The notes under the pieces: generated by a model
Databases searched by the model: none
Told to the model about the DNA's origin: nothing
Seen by the model: only the letters and a program-made list of their open reading frames with translations
Assembly: GCA_964036665.1 (NCBI GenBank)
Contig: OZ038527.1
Location: 21,040,221 to 21,104,220, forward strand
Source of the DNA: Gordius sp. MW1
Taxonomy: Eukaryota > Nematomorpha > Gordioida > Gordea > Gordiidae
DNA: 64,000 nucleotides
Direction: 5' to 3'
Position numbers and translations under genes: made by a program
Shown here: positions 23,332-34,299 of the stretch, piece by piece
Layout of the letters: each line of letters begins with the position of its first letter
How positions within the stretch are numbered: the first letter of the stretch is position 1

Positions 23332-25390
23332 CGGGGAAAGATGTATAAATCACAAAGTTGGACACGACAGAAAGACAAGGCGGACATTTATCCTAAAGAT
23401 ATTGTTTGAATTAATACACTAGTATAGACTAAGATAGGGCGGTATAAATTATTGCTATTTTAGAGCTTAAATTCCTGTTCGTTTTATTGATTGATTTTGA
23501 CCATTAATCTTGACAAAAAAGTAAGAAAGGAAAGTTCTTTTAGCGATTTCATTCGGTATATATGGGAATGGGAGATTCATCATTTGAGATTTCCTTGTTG
23601 GATACAACAATTTAATTTTTTCGTGTTTGTATATCCACGCTTGAATTAACAATTTAATCGAAGCGGTTTTTAAAATTCTCAAATTTGGTCTCTGTCACTT
23701 TAGTCTTGTAATTTACTTCAAATCCCGGACTAGATTTGATTTATGCACGAGGAGAGGGAAAGGAAGATCTTATAAGGTAACGGAAAAGTTACATTGAGAT
23801 TAAACATTATTTGAAATTTATCTCTTAAATCGATTTTTTAAGGGGGGGGGGGGGGGGGGGGGTAGTTGAAAACATTTTAAGTAAGTTTTTCGTTAGACTT
23901 TTTACAAAAAGTCCTTTGCATATGTATCTACAAATTGAAATTACAATTACTACTTCTTAAGATTCGTATGTGACTAGCATTGGGCTATCATAATTAGTGA
24001 TAATGATTCGAATAAAATTGTCCACAATAATTAATTTTTGGGGTTTGATTAAAACCACCTTACCATTTTTAGGCCTTATAAATTTTGAAATAATGCAGGT
24101 GGAGGGAGACCGAGCATTTTGTATGTGATGTTGTTGGAGCATTTTATTCGATAAATGCATGATTGAATGAAAGTTCAACAAGGAATAGTGACCAAACCAT
24201 TATTGATTTGAATAAAAGACAGCAGTTATGTTGTCTGGGATAAAATACGTTGGAAATTAAATAAAAATTAAAACAGATTAATTTGAGGTTGATGAATATT
24301 CTAAGTCTAAAGATTCACTCTATGCCAGCTCATAAATTTAATAATTTTATTTTAGCATGTATCATACACAATTATTTGGGAATAAACCTCTATTATCATA
24401 TATTTTATAAAATAGACAGGAGCGTATTGGTATTTTTTTTTTTATAATTATTAAGTTGGAATTTTGCTAAATCTCTATAAACATCAAATTAGTAAATATT
24501 AAAAAGTGATATACCATACATAAATTTTACTAATCGACTAACCTGACAAATCTTTAATGTCATATTAAACTGTACAAATGAAAAAAAACTTAGATTCATA
24601 AATAAATTAATTTTTAAACGAAATATAGTCCTATAGAAGAACTGATAAATTATTATATCTGGGCCTGCCACTAAGGTTATTCTCAAAATCTAAATTGTAC
24701 ATCGTATCTATTCTAATATTAATTAAATCCAAATAAAACATTAAAAGAATAAAAATCACACTTATTTCCATTTTAAACTCTGGAATAAATAGATACAGAA
24801 GTGCAAACCACTTTATTTTGGATGTTTATCGCAGTTTACAGTGAATACAAGTATAAAGTAATGTCACACATAAAAGAGTAGCGAAAGGACGGAAGGTAAA
24901 GTCTCATTTTATGAACACAAATTAACACACAATCATATAATATAATGTATATATTCCATGCAAAGTGTAGAAGCTAAGCTATTTTTTAATAATATTAATA
25001 AAGAGGTGTTTTCATTGTCAAAGGAGCGTGGAAAAGGTGGTGTAAATGAGGTGGTTCGTAATACTATTTATGCGTGATGAGAATTAGATGTTGAATTTGG
25101 CTTTAAAATATTAGCAAATTGAATGAGATTTAATAAAGTATGGGGGCACCATTGAAAAAAAATCTACAGATATGTACAATAGTTTTGAGAGATGGCTCAC
25201 CAATCTAAAAAGGGCTAACTACCGAAAGTATGCGTTACTGTCGTGCCGTCAATAGTCAATGAGATTATAAGTAAACCGGTTTAATCGTAGAAACAAAAAC
25301 ATATATCATCGTAGCGCGACGTTTTTTGTACAGAGAGGGGTCGATTTCAAAGATAAAACAAAATTTACAGTGTAGGAGATGGCTTTAATA
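23332..25390. other. A+T-rich intergenic DNA with a poly-G tract
   Basis: Lies between the MITE and the 3' end of the WASP gene. It holds a run of about 20 G at 23842-23862. No exon or RNA gene seen. The short ORFs have no family motif. Confidence 0.5.
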
Positions 25391-25399
25391 GCCAAAGGC

Positions 25400-25452
25400 T
25401 CATTCGTCTTCCCATTCATCTTCCTCTTCGAAATCCTCATTCTCACTCGAAT
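25400..25452 (-). CDS. WASL: N-WASP exon 11: acidic tail and stop
   Basis: A tiny terminal exon: DSSENEDFEEEDEWEDE then TGA (25402-25400). The penultimate-region Trp flanked by acidic residues is the Arp2/3-binding signature. The acceptor is TTGCACAG. A 3191-bp intron separates it from exon 10. Confidence 0.93.
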
Positions 25453-28400
25453 CTGTGCAATATTATGTGTGAAATGAAACAATAAAATCATCGCATATTG
25501 CTTTTATAAAAAAATAGTGAAAAAATCGAGGAAATATTATATTACACTATATGTAATAAAATTAATATATACAAAATGGTGGCTGAATCATGTTGCCCAA
25601 GAAATATATAACTATTTACTATTATGTGGGTATACATAAAATAAACAAAACAGTTGACCATGTTGTTTTAAAATGGGTGGGTTTTGAACCTATGGTTTTA
25701 GTCGCCTAAACATAAACATATATCAACGGTTTTTTGTCTGTTTTTCTTAGTCAACTTCGAGGCTTAGTCGAAATTTGAAACACAGACTAGAAGTGACTGT
25801 TACTTTATTAAAACAAATGTTCGATCAAACAAAACTTAGCCCTTTTTACGACACTAGTTGACCACATTATCTTTTTATTAGAAATTCGTAGTGCTGTAAA
25901 CATTGGTAAAAAAATCGAACGCGTTCGCGTTCAGCGTTCATTGACAAAAATCGAACGCGTTCACGTTCACGTTCGTTTAAAAAAAAAAGGAACGCGTTCA
26001 CGTTCGTGAACGCGTTCACTAACGTTCAAAATTTTATGATAAAATTTTTTTAAATTTTAATTTAATATAAATAAATGTCTTTTATTTTTTAATACAATAA
26101 ATAGCCGATAAAAAATTATAGTTTTATTTCGACAATATTATTATAAATCAATATAATTTTATAGAGCGAATATAAAAATTATTTATAAATTTTTTTTTAT
26201 TGATTTTTAATAATTGTTTCTCAAAATTCTCGTCTGATAAGCAGGAACGCTTGGCAGTTAATACAGCATTAGCTATACTAAAAACCCGCTCCACAGGGGC
26301 AGATGAGGGGATTGGAGTATTATACTTAATAAACAAATTTTTTAAAGGAGGAAATTTATTAAAAACATTTAATGTTTTGTCCCTCGCTTCAAAAAATTGC
26401 GACAAAATATCATCCTCCGATCCCCCCTCTACTTCTTCGTCCAAAATGATATTTTGGATTTGACGGCTCTTTCGTTATCATTTCTAGGGGTTTCAATCCC
26501 TTTTTTCAATAACACTAAAAGGATGACGACGATATAATATTATGATTGTCTATATCAGTGATTCTTAACCTGGGGGTCGCGACCCCCTAGGGGGTCGCAA
26601 GAAAAGCTTTAGAAAAAATACTCACCAGGGGATTCGAACTCGTTGCCTTAAGATTCATTATTAGAACTAATAAATGATTGTAATTTAAAATCTTTGTTTA
26701 AAACTAAAAGTTTGTCGCAGTTTTGGATACAAATTCGTGCAGAATATCCTCCATTATTTTCAGCAGAAATTCAAAATTTGCTGCCTTTCGCTAGTATATA
26801 TTTGTGTGAAAAAGGCTTCTCAACTATGGTGGATATAAAAACTAAAAAACGCAATCGATTGCGACTAGATTCCTGCATGAGGATAGCATTACAATTAAGT
26901 GAACCAAGAATTAACAAATTGGGTGAAGATGTTCAGCAGCAGAAATATTAATTATATTTCCGAATGCATATATTTTTTTTTAAACATAGTTTTTATGTTT
27001 AATTATGAAGTTTTTATGTTATTATTATTTCATTATCTATTTAAATCTTAAATAGATAATGAAATAATAAAGTTGTGTTTTATGTTTATTATATAATAAA
27101 ATGAAAATCACTATATTATAGATAATATAACAAATATAAATTATTATGAAAAAAATGGGAGGCCGCAAACAAATTATAAAATATTTGGGGGGTCGCGTGT
27201 ATAAAAAGTAAGAACCACTGGTCTATATTAACCTATAAATTAAACTATAATTAATAATATCAAATTAATTAACTTTAATCTTATCTTCTTTTGCACTTTA
27301 TGTTTATAGTATGTTGTTAAAAGTATTTCGGAATTGGTAATAGGAAACAGGAAAAACAGCTGATTACAAAATATAAGACTTTTTTGTTAAAAATTCGGAT
27401 TAACATTAATTTTTAAATAAATAAAAATAAAAAAGGGTTTTTAAAATTGAACGAACGTTAAATTTGAACGCGTTCATCAAAAAAAGGAACGCGTTCACGT
27501 TCAAAGTTGACCAAAAAATAAAAGAACGCCATTACGCGTTCATATTGAACGCGTTCGTTTACAGCACTAGAAATTCGGGTAGAGGATTTAAATCTCATTA
27601 AGGTATCAATATTGAGAATTTGAATTTGTAACGGAATATAATCAGATTGCGTGCTCTTTATTATTTAAATTATTGTAGGATCTAGACTGTTAAGTATCTA
27701 TATATAATAGATGGAAATATTTGTATGTACATTAGTTAAAATATAATTTAAAAACGTTAACTCCAAATTTTTAAAATTTAAGTTTTAGCATAAGGGCTTG
27801 TGAGAAGATTAAACATCTGCAAAAAGCGGGTACCTCAAGGATAATATAGAATATCATTCGAGCTTATATTTGAGATTTGGCTAAACGGCATACTTATCAT
27901 TTTAGTTTAAATCAAGCCACTATTAGCCTATTGATTACACGAAAAAGTTATAAGATTATTTTCGAATTGATTACGAAAAACTTTCTATAAGGGTTTCAAA
28001 ATAAATCAATATATAACAATCGTTGCAGACTAATAAGATTAAGATGTATGAATACTTTTTAACCAAAAATGAAAAACAAATAGGCTTGAAAAGCTAGAAA
28101 AGACGGTTCAAAAAATTATCATCATTATTTCTAATAAGTAATTTAATCCTTATAAGCTACGCCAAACTCCTGCCCCATGCAAAAAAGTTTAAAATTAACG
28201 GGTATAAGCAACACTTTGGATGTTAATTTTCAATTTGACAACGTGGTTAAGTAGGTACATTATTTTAGTATCTTTATTAGTCTAAAGCATATTAAAGCCA
28301 CAAAGACTTTTCTATTAAATCATCCAGTCTAAGCAAGAGATATTTGGCAGGGGCAAGTAGAAAAAGTTTTCACCATTTCCCCTATAATAACCTCGACATA

Positions 28401-31400
28401 AGAATTCGATACCAGTGTTCAAAATAACCGATTTAAATTTGTTGGCAATCAACATTGTATAGTTATAAATTGAGTCAAAATGTTTGCTATAATTAATGAA
28501 ACTCGGTTGTTTTTGAAATATTTTACCTTTTAAAATTATATTTTGTAAAGTGGGGGATAAAGTAAATAAAAATAAATCTTCGTAGTCGAATGAGACGATA
28601 AAAATGCGAGCCGGTCAAGTTATACTGCAAGACATATTCCCACCTGAAGTAGATTGTATGGCTTTGGCCCGCTCTTGCAGGGCGCGAGCCAGGGCCCCGG
28701 CGACGCCATCTAGCGGAGGTTGTGATTTAGCCAGGTTGTTTGTCAAAGGGGAAAATGATTTATCAGCCGTGGCATCTTTCCTTTCGAAAGACGTTAAACT
28801 AGATGTGGAGAGGATGGGGGCTTTTTTCGAATTTTGGCTGGCCGTGCTGGCGCTAGGTGCTACCTATACCAATAAAAAAGTATTTTTTTAAAATTTTACA
28901 AAGCGTCTTAACAATTAGATGAAACAAGCTTAGTCGTCATAGAACTATAATGTAATTTTTTAAAATAAATGCAAATATGACCTTAATTTTAACACTATCT
29001 GCAGGGTATAATGATATCAGGTAAAAATGAGCGCGTTAATATTTTTGCTAGGTCATATTTATAGAATTTAGATTCTCATAAAGTAGAATACTTCAAAGCC
29101 AACTTACCCAAGCAACCCTGAACACCTTTTAATGAGAACGACAGGAGATTTTATAACGATAACCAAAAATAAGGAGAAAATGGGATCCAATTGAATATTA
29201 CAAGCTCTTAGGAGAGTTTACTAAATTAAATTCCTCAGGTAAACAATTTTTAATGGGCCTAATTTATAATATTATTAAGTTTTAGGTGGTAGTCTTTCGT
29301 TTTTAAAAAAGCAATAAGATTCGTTAGCACGTGGCAACTTCAAAAAAATGCATATATTAATTTTTCAATTTGTCATCGAGTTATGCACACTATCATATCC
29401 AGAAGTCTGGTGGTAATTTAAATTTTTTATTTATATTTTAAATTAGAACTCCTTATTAGGGTAAATCTTGCAAAACCTAAAAATTCGTTTTCTTTTAATC
29501 AAATTGTGTAAATTTCACGTAAACTCTCCATATCTTTCACTATGAATCAAACCAACTAGATATAACCTAAAAAAATAACGATAACATTTGCTATTAATAA
29601 AATTAACTCCATAAACTTTAAAGCTTTTTTCAAGAATAAGCAAATCATCGTGTAGCAAGGCGTATAGCCAACTTTCTCGAGCAGCATTTCAGCGAAATAG
29701 GGCAAACTTACGTGTTTCAGATGAGTGCCCTGCCGTATTTGATCGAGTAGCGTAGATCGATTATCCCCACTACCCCCGGAGGTGGATTGCCTTTGTGCTA
29801 CCTATGGTGCATTGCAAATCAGATGCGTCTATTAATTTCAATCTAACTTAACCTACGAAGAATTAGGTTCACCAAGCCCTATAGACAAAACAATATCAAC
29901 TCCAAAAACGCGATAAAACTTTATAACCTAGATTTGTCTTATTAAGATAGAAGACTCCCGAACCTGAAAATAGGAAATTAAATTTTTTGGAAAATAGATC
30001 AACATTAGTGCTAAAAATTAAAAAAACATCATTTCGGGACGGGTAGTTCGGGCCACTCCAATAATTCGGGTATGGTGGGGTTGACATTAAAAAGGGTTCG
30101 AACGGGCAGTTTAGTTATAATCGGTCCGAGCCAGATTTGGGGAGAAAATTTTTAACCAAGGCATAAGAATTCCATTTTTGTGGCTTAAATAATTTGTATT
30201 TTTTAACTACTACGCCTATTTATACCCGATTTAGTAGATATTTATAAAGAGAGCATAAATTTTTGCAAGCCTAATTGTAGCATAACAAGTGATTATTTTT
30301 CCAAATAGATCACAGCCCCGATAAACTTCTTTTTGATCGTATTTAATATGTTTTAAAATTAGAATACAATAGTATATATTAAACATCGCGCAATTTGATT
30401 TTTATATTAGAAAACCGGTTTGAGGTGAGCGTTGCCCGCGGCTATTTGATCCAAAAGTTGTTGACGCCCGCGATCGGGGGGCGGAGCCGCGGGCGTGACG
30501 ACGGAGGGGGTGGAGGATTCACCCGAGGGTGGGGCGCTACGAGGTGGGGGTGGGAGTCCAGAGGGCTTTTTAACCGTCGGGGTAGTGGAAGGGGGCGGTG
30601 GGGGTGGGGGCATTTGGACGGCGTTACCAGGCACCGTGATGTGTCTTTGCAGGGTGGCTCGCGATGGTACTGGCGGGGCCGTAGCCGCCATCCCCAAGGA
30701 TCGTTCCTGAGGTGGGGGTGGGACGAGGGGCTGTTGTTTCTTGACCCCCACACGGGCGATGGGCGGGGCTGAAGGTGCTTGGATGGGACTCGACGTTTCT
30801 GGTGCGTGTTAAAAGTTCTTTCAATATTTTCCGTTTTTTATGTATAATCACCATTCGTTATAAAAATATTCACCGCAACTTAAAGAGATACGCTGCAGTC
30901 GATTTTGTTGAATTAAATAATTTTTTGCAGATTTTTCTTCAGTAATCGTGTTATTTCCGTGATTTTTAATCAGATAAACTTTTCAATTAAAAAAATAGGC
31001 GCTGACGAAAGGTAATTTGATACTTAAAATTATTATGCACATGAGGCGCATGACATTTATTTAACAAAAAATACCAATTTAACCGCTACCTAAGAATTTT
31101 CCCAAAATTTTACAATTAAAACTAGTAATCGCGTTTGAGTTCGTATATCCAAGAGGGATATTTTAAACTAGCGGTATGATTAAATTTTAAATTATGTTGG
31201 CCGATATAAAATCATATGATTTTTAAAATGTATAATTTTATTTAGTGTGCATTTAATATATAAAGAGGAGTGATGGCGATTTCTATCAAATAAATACTAT
31301 TCTTAAATACCAATTTTTCGAAACAAAATTTGAGGTTTTCCATCGTTAGTGAACATGTAGTAATAACAATCCATATCCCAGTGATTAAATATCAAAGGAA

Positions 31401-33277
31401 ACTAAAAAGGCTGTAGTTAGAAATTTGCATATAATAGCAGTTATTTCAAATAAATATATACTTCCAGTATTCATAAAATGTTAAAACATAAGATTATTAT
31501 TTGCGTTTAGCATAAGTTCTATTGAAACTCGCAAATGTGTAAAATTCATAATTTAGTTGACAAACTTTAATGGGTTAAACGTTTTATACTGACAAATATG
31601 TTATTAAAATGCTATTATCTCTCAAAAACAAGATTAAATGATAATTTAAAAAAATTGTTTTTCGTATAACTCTCGTAAATATTTAATATGATTAAACAAA
31701 AACTATAATAATAATTATTAGTAAATTTTGTCATAATATTATATTAAATTATAAAGAATTATAGAGGGGGGCAGTCGCCCCTCTCTGCCACCCCCTGACT
31801 AGGCCTATTTATTTATTTATGACTATTGTGATACTGAATACAGCTAAAGTTAACAAATAAAATTACCCATTTGATTCGACATAAATGACATATTATGGGT
31901 GAGGGAACAATCTTGATTAGGGTCTGCCCTCCTGATTGCCTCTACACCACCATGATGATCAATAAAATCGTAAATGAAATTAGCTGTTTCTTGGTCTTGT
32001 AAATCTTTCTCAGTGACACCAGCTTTTTTGAAAAAATCTTTCAAAACTGGATCCAAATTGTCGGTCTAAATTAGGGTGTACATAATTGTTGATAGGATAT
32101 GATAAAATTTAAATGATTTTAAATGATTTCTTACTTCCAATCCTTTATTAGGGTCCCAGCCAACATGTTGGATATGCCTAAAGTGTAATTACAATAAAAG
32201 AAGTTTAAAACCAATTTATGGCAATTTTAGATAAATTTATTTGATTTGTTACTTACTGAAAGTTTGTGGGTTGGCCAATATCAGTTTTTCGCAAACGATT
32301 AACCTTTTTAGCCTCTTTCTTTTTAACCTTTCCTTTTAGGGTTGCAACAGAACTGGAGCGATTTACATTTGTTGAGATATGAGGTATTATATCTTAACAA
32401 AAAAAACAATTATAAATCTTCATATTGAGACAGATGTCCATAAATAAGTGATATAAAAGATAAATTTTTATTACTATTAGTCATTCCAATTTGGGAACTT
32501 GAGGTATGATTTATAGAAACACTTCTTTCTAAACCTAAATTTATATTTAGTTTCTGGTTTAAATCATCATTACCATGGTCAACAGTCTGTTTAATTTGCC
32601 TTTGCCTTAACTTATTTTCTATTGCCTGTTGAAACTTAGTTGCCTCCCTTTGATCAGCAAAATTTAGGGCAGCTGGACAAAACTAAAAACATTAATGTTA
32701 TAAAATAAATAAAACTCACATCAGCATCAAAGGTGTGAAAGAAAGGCAATGGAGTATAGTATTTAAATTGAATATAAAGTTCTTGCTCCCATATTGGTAC
32801 TCCTTTCTATATATAAACATAATTAATTGCCATAATACAAAGCTTTAAAATATTTAAATCTAGCAATTTACATTATATATAAAATTCAAATTTTTGGTGA
32901 TTCAAATAATTTATAAAACATTTAATTATTATTAATCAAATAGACCTCAAAGAAAATATCAAAAGAACATATTCAAAGGTTTAATAGTTACCTTGAGATC
33001 ATATACACGAATAAAGTAAGACCTTCTGCTACTATCTTTAACAAAACATGCAACCCCGCAGCATTTTTTAAGCCATTGATCATAATTAGGGGGTTCAGCT
33101 AAGAATACTTGTACTACGGCTGTAGCTTGTGACTAATTAATCATTAACTCACATATTTAAAAAACTTACCAAACAGCGTCTTCCTATAATTGTGAACAAT
33201 TTATTGTTTTCTTCCTCTGTTAGCAAAAATGAGGGAACATTATGTATTGAAGAAGGATGTTTCTTAGTCGCAGGCAT
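25400..33277 (-). CDS. WASL: Neural Wiskott-Aldrich syndrome protein (N-WASP), complete, eleven exons
   Basis: Activates the Arp2/3 complex to nucleate branched actin; autoinhibited until Cdc42 and PIP2 bind. Exons: 33277-33170, 33132-32992, 32806-32720, 32682-32475, 32392-32257, 32177-32135, 32065-31867, 30798-30416, 29801-29712, 28863-28644, 25452-25400. All phases fit and give 555 residues, near the usual ~500. EVH1 about 10-135 (LLTEEENNKLF, GRRCL, GVACFVKD, YFIRVYDL, WEQELY); basic Lys-rich patch about 200-215; CRIB/GBD about 218-285 (GQPTNFQHIQHVGWDPN, IYDFIDHHGGVEAI); proline-rich about 310-415; WH2 LLDQIAAGNAHLKP and LLDQIRQGTHLKH; central GVAGALARALQERAKAIQS; acidic tail ENEDFEEEDEWEDE. 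Two WH2 motifs point to N-WASP rather than haematopoietic WASP. The donor of exon 8 (GTTTTC) is non-consensus. A nested pair of hAT transposons lies in the last intron. Confidence 0.95.
25661..25856. mobile_element. hAT-type MITE, TAGTGTTGTAAAA family, copy 3
   Basis: 196 bp, flanked by a perfect 8-bp duplication GTTGACCA (25653-25660 and 25857-25864). The left end TGTTGTTTTAAAATGGGTGG is diverged; the right end is CCCTTTTTACGACACTA. It lies in the last N-WASP intron. Confidence 0.88.
26148..26444 (-). pseudogene. hAT transposase C-terminal fragment
   Basis: 98 residues with the hAT C-terminal dimerisation signature: PIPSSAPVERVFSIANAVLT then AKRSCLSDENFEKQLL. It lacks the catalytic RNase H-like part seen in intact transposases. 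Closely similar to the fragment at 42213-42422. Confidence 0.85.
26556..27220 (+). mobile_element. Nested hAT (ZBED/Charlie-like) element with perfect 8-bp duplication
   Basis: Starts CAGTGATTCTTAACCTGGGG and GTCGCGACCCCC, and ends GGTCGCGTG...AAGAACCACTG. These are the classic CAGNGGTTCTTAACC hAT termini. GTCTATAT flanks both sides (26548-26555, 27221-27228). Inside, 26694-26951 (+) encodes the end of a ZBED5/FAM200-like transposase (LPFASIYLCEKGFSTM, IKTKKRNRLRL). At 665 bp it is a deletion derivative. Confidence 0.93.
26694..26951 (+). pseudogene. ZBED-like hAT transposase C-terminal fragment
   Basis: 85 residues ending in TAA: AEYPPLFSAEIQNLLPFASI, YLCEKGFSTMVDIKTKKRNR, then DSCMRIALQLSEPRINKL. 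This matches the C-terminus of hAT transposases from which ZBED5 and FAM200 genes derive. The N-terminal BED finger and catalytic core are absent. Confidence 0.85.
28644..28863 (-). CDS. WASL: N-WASP exon 10: linker and central (C) helix
   Basis: Encodes a Ser/Lys-rich linker, then PPLDGVAGALARALQERAKA and IQSTS, the amphipathic central helix that contacts Arp2/3 and folds onto the GBD. The donor is GTGGGA and the acceptor TATAG. An antisense open frame across this exon is a shadow. Confidence 0.92.
29712..29801 (-). CDS. WASL: N-WASP exon 9: second WH2
   Basis: A 90-base, phase 0 exon between ATAG and GTAAGT, encoding VAQRQSTSGGSGDN and RSTLLDQIRQGTHLKH. It starts with the same VA dipeptide as exon 10. 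It could be skipped without a frame change, which would give a single-WH2 isoform (inference). Confidence 0.9.
30416..30798 (-). CDS. WASL: N-WASP exon 8: proline-rich region and first WH2
   Basis: About 127 codons with proline runs (PPPPQER, MPPPPPPPS, GLPPPPRSAPP), expected to bind profilin and SH3 proteins, followed by GRQQLLDQIAAGNAHLKP, an actin-binding WH2. Strongly GC-rich compared with its flanks. The acceptor is CACCAG at the phase left by exon 7. The only donor that fits the phase of the next exon is CCG|GTTTTC, so this junction is less certain than the others. Confidence 0.88.
31760..31806. repeat. GGCGTAGCCAG-family end fragment
   Basis: GAGGGGGGCAGTCGCCCCTC then TCTGCCACCCCCTGACTAGGC, similar to the inner right arm of the short repeat family. 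It lies in N-WASP intron 7. The left end is not found. Confidence 0.45.
31867..32392 (-). CDS. WASL: N-WASP exons 5-7: basic patch, CRIB and GTPase-binding domain
   Basis: Exon 5 (32392-32257) encodes the Lys-rich PIP2-binding patch (KGKVKKKEAKK) and KTDIGQPTNF. Exon 6 (32177-32135) is 43 bases and supplies the CRIB core QHIQHVGWDPNKGLE. Exon 7 (32065-31867) encodes DPVLKDFFKKAGVTEKDL and YDFIDHHGGVEAIRR, the helix that sequesters the central segment in the inactive state. The donor of exon 7 is GTAATT after ...SNQMG's first base. Confidence 0.94.
32475..33277 (-). CDS. WASL: N-WASP exons 1-4: start codon and EVH1/WH1 domain
   Basis: ATG at 33277-33275 opens MPATKKHPSSIHNVPSFLLT, the usual short lead into the WH1 fold. 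Exons 2 and 3 carry the WASP-specific WH1 blocks (TAVVQVF, CGVACFVKD, RRSYFIRVYD, WEQELYIQFKYYTP, PFFHTFDAD). Exon 4 ends the fold (LNFADQREATKFQ) and adds a Gln/Asn/Ser-rich linker. This domain binds WIP-family proteins in relatives. Introns here are only 37 to 185 bp. Confidence 0.94.
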
Positions 33278-34299
33278 TATATTATTTGATACTGATCATA
33301 TTTATATTATAAAATCTATGGTTCAAATTGAGGTACCGAAATGACAAAAGGGACGCAAGATTAAACTTAATTTTGTCTAATTTAGCACAAAGCGACTACA
33401 GGCAGAGAGGGAGTCAATAGCTATTAAATTTTCACACACTTTGTATATTAAAAAAAAGCTTTTAAAGTATTTTAGAGGAAATATATAATTTTAAAAATTA
33501 CAAATGTTGTGCTTGAATAATTGATTAAACCATTTCTATAATTAAGTGCTTAAACTTTTGTTTGTTCTATTTTAAAGAGATAAATTGAATGTACTTAAAG
33601 CAAAGCCAGTTGTAATGACTTTGATATTTCAACTATTGAAGGTATATTTAAAAGTCGTAATCAAATTTTTAAATTATTTAGGTATAAAAAAGTTGATCTT
33701 TCCCCGCAAAATATTTTAGATCAGTACCTTGATTAACATAAGGAAATTTTAGCCATCTGTGGTATACGTGTATACTAAGTGCCACGTTTTAGTATACCCG
33801 TTACTTTGATCTTACTTAGATTTGTTTTATTAATTGTAACTTAAAATGGTTAAAGAACGGTTCTGCAATCCTTTTGGTCAAAGGAAGGCACTTTTACCGC
33901 GGGTTAACCTAGACGCGGAAGTGGCTAAGTTTCCTTGACGCTCTCTTTTATGACTTTTGCTTTTTATTTTTAACTCAGCAAGATCTGATAGTCCGTGCGC
34001 ACCATCAAAAACCTGATTGGATTGATCACTAGAAATTGTTAATATACCTTGATTGAGGAAGAATTTATGGAGCTTAAGTCAAGACTCATGAGACTACTAT
34101 AGTAAGAATTTGCTACTAACAATTTGGCTATAAAAACCTAATCTTTCTTTATACCCTCATAGCCTCTTTTCATATCGCTTTTTTCTATTTCTTCGTCTTC
34201 TTTATGGTATTGAATCCATGATTGTCTTAGTAGTTAGTAGAAAACTCTTAGATATTTTTGAAGAAGGTGAGCGTTTGATAAGTTAAAGAAATTAAAGCG
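33278..34299. other. Region upstream of N-WASP
   Basis: A+T-rich, no further coding exon found. The N-WASP promoter should lie here; I see no TATA or initiator that I would defend. The decayed retrotransposon begins just past 34300. Confidence 0.45.

Larger units (their letters stand above)
25889..27569 (-). mobile_element. hAT transposon with GAACGCGTTC subterminal repeats (broken, hosts a nested insertion)
   Basis: Ends TAGTGCTGTAAAC and GTTTACAGCACTA are perfect inverted repeats. GAAATTCG flanks both sides (25881-25888, 27570-27577), the hAT 8-bp duplication. Both ends carry several GAACGCGTTC palindromes and GTTCACGTTC words. The remaining coding part is the C-terminal dimerisation segment on the minus strand at 26148-26444 (SSAPVERVFSIANAVLTAKR). 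Most of the transposase is missing, so the copy is internally deleted. It is interrupted by the element at 26556-27220 and lies in the last N-WASP intron. Confidence 0.92.

Noticed and set aside
26200-26463. 87-residue open frame on the plus strand
   Set aside because: Antisense of the hAT transposase tail.
28604-28891. 95-residue open frame on the plus strand
   Set aside because: It is the antisense shadow of N-WASP exon 10; the minus strand has splice sites, phase and the central-helix motif.
30395-30772. Gly/Arg-rich and other open frames on both strands
   Set aside because: Shadows of the GC-rich proline-rich N-WASP exon 8. Only one minus-strand frame leads into a WH2 motif and fits neighbouring phases.
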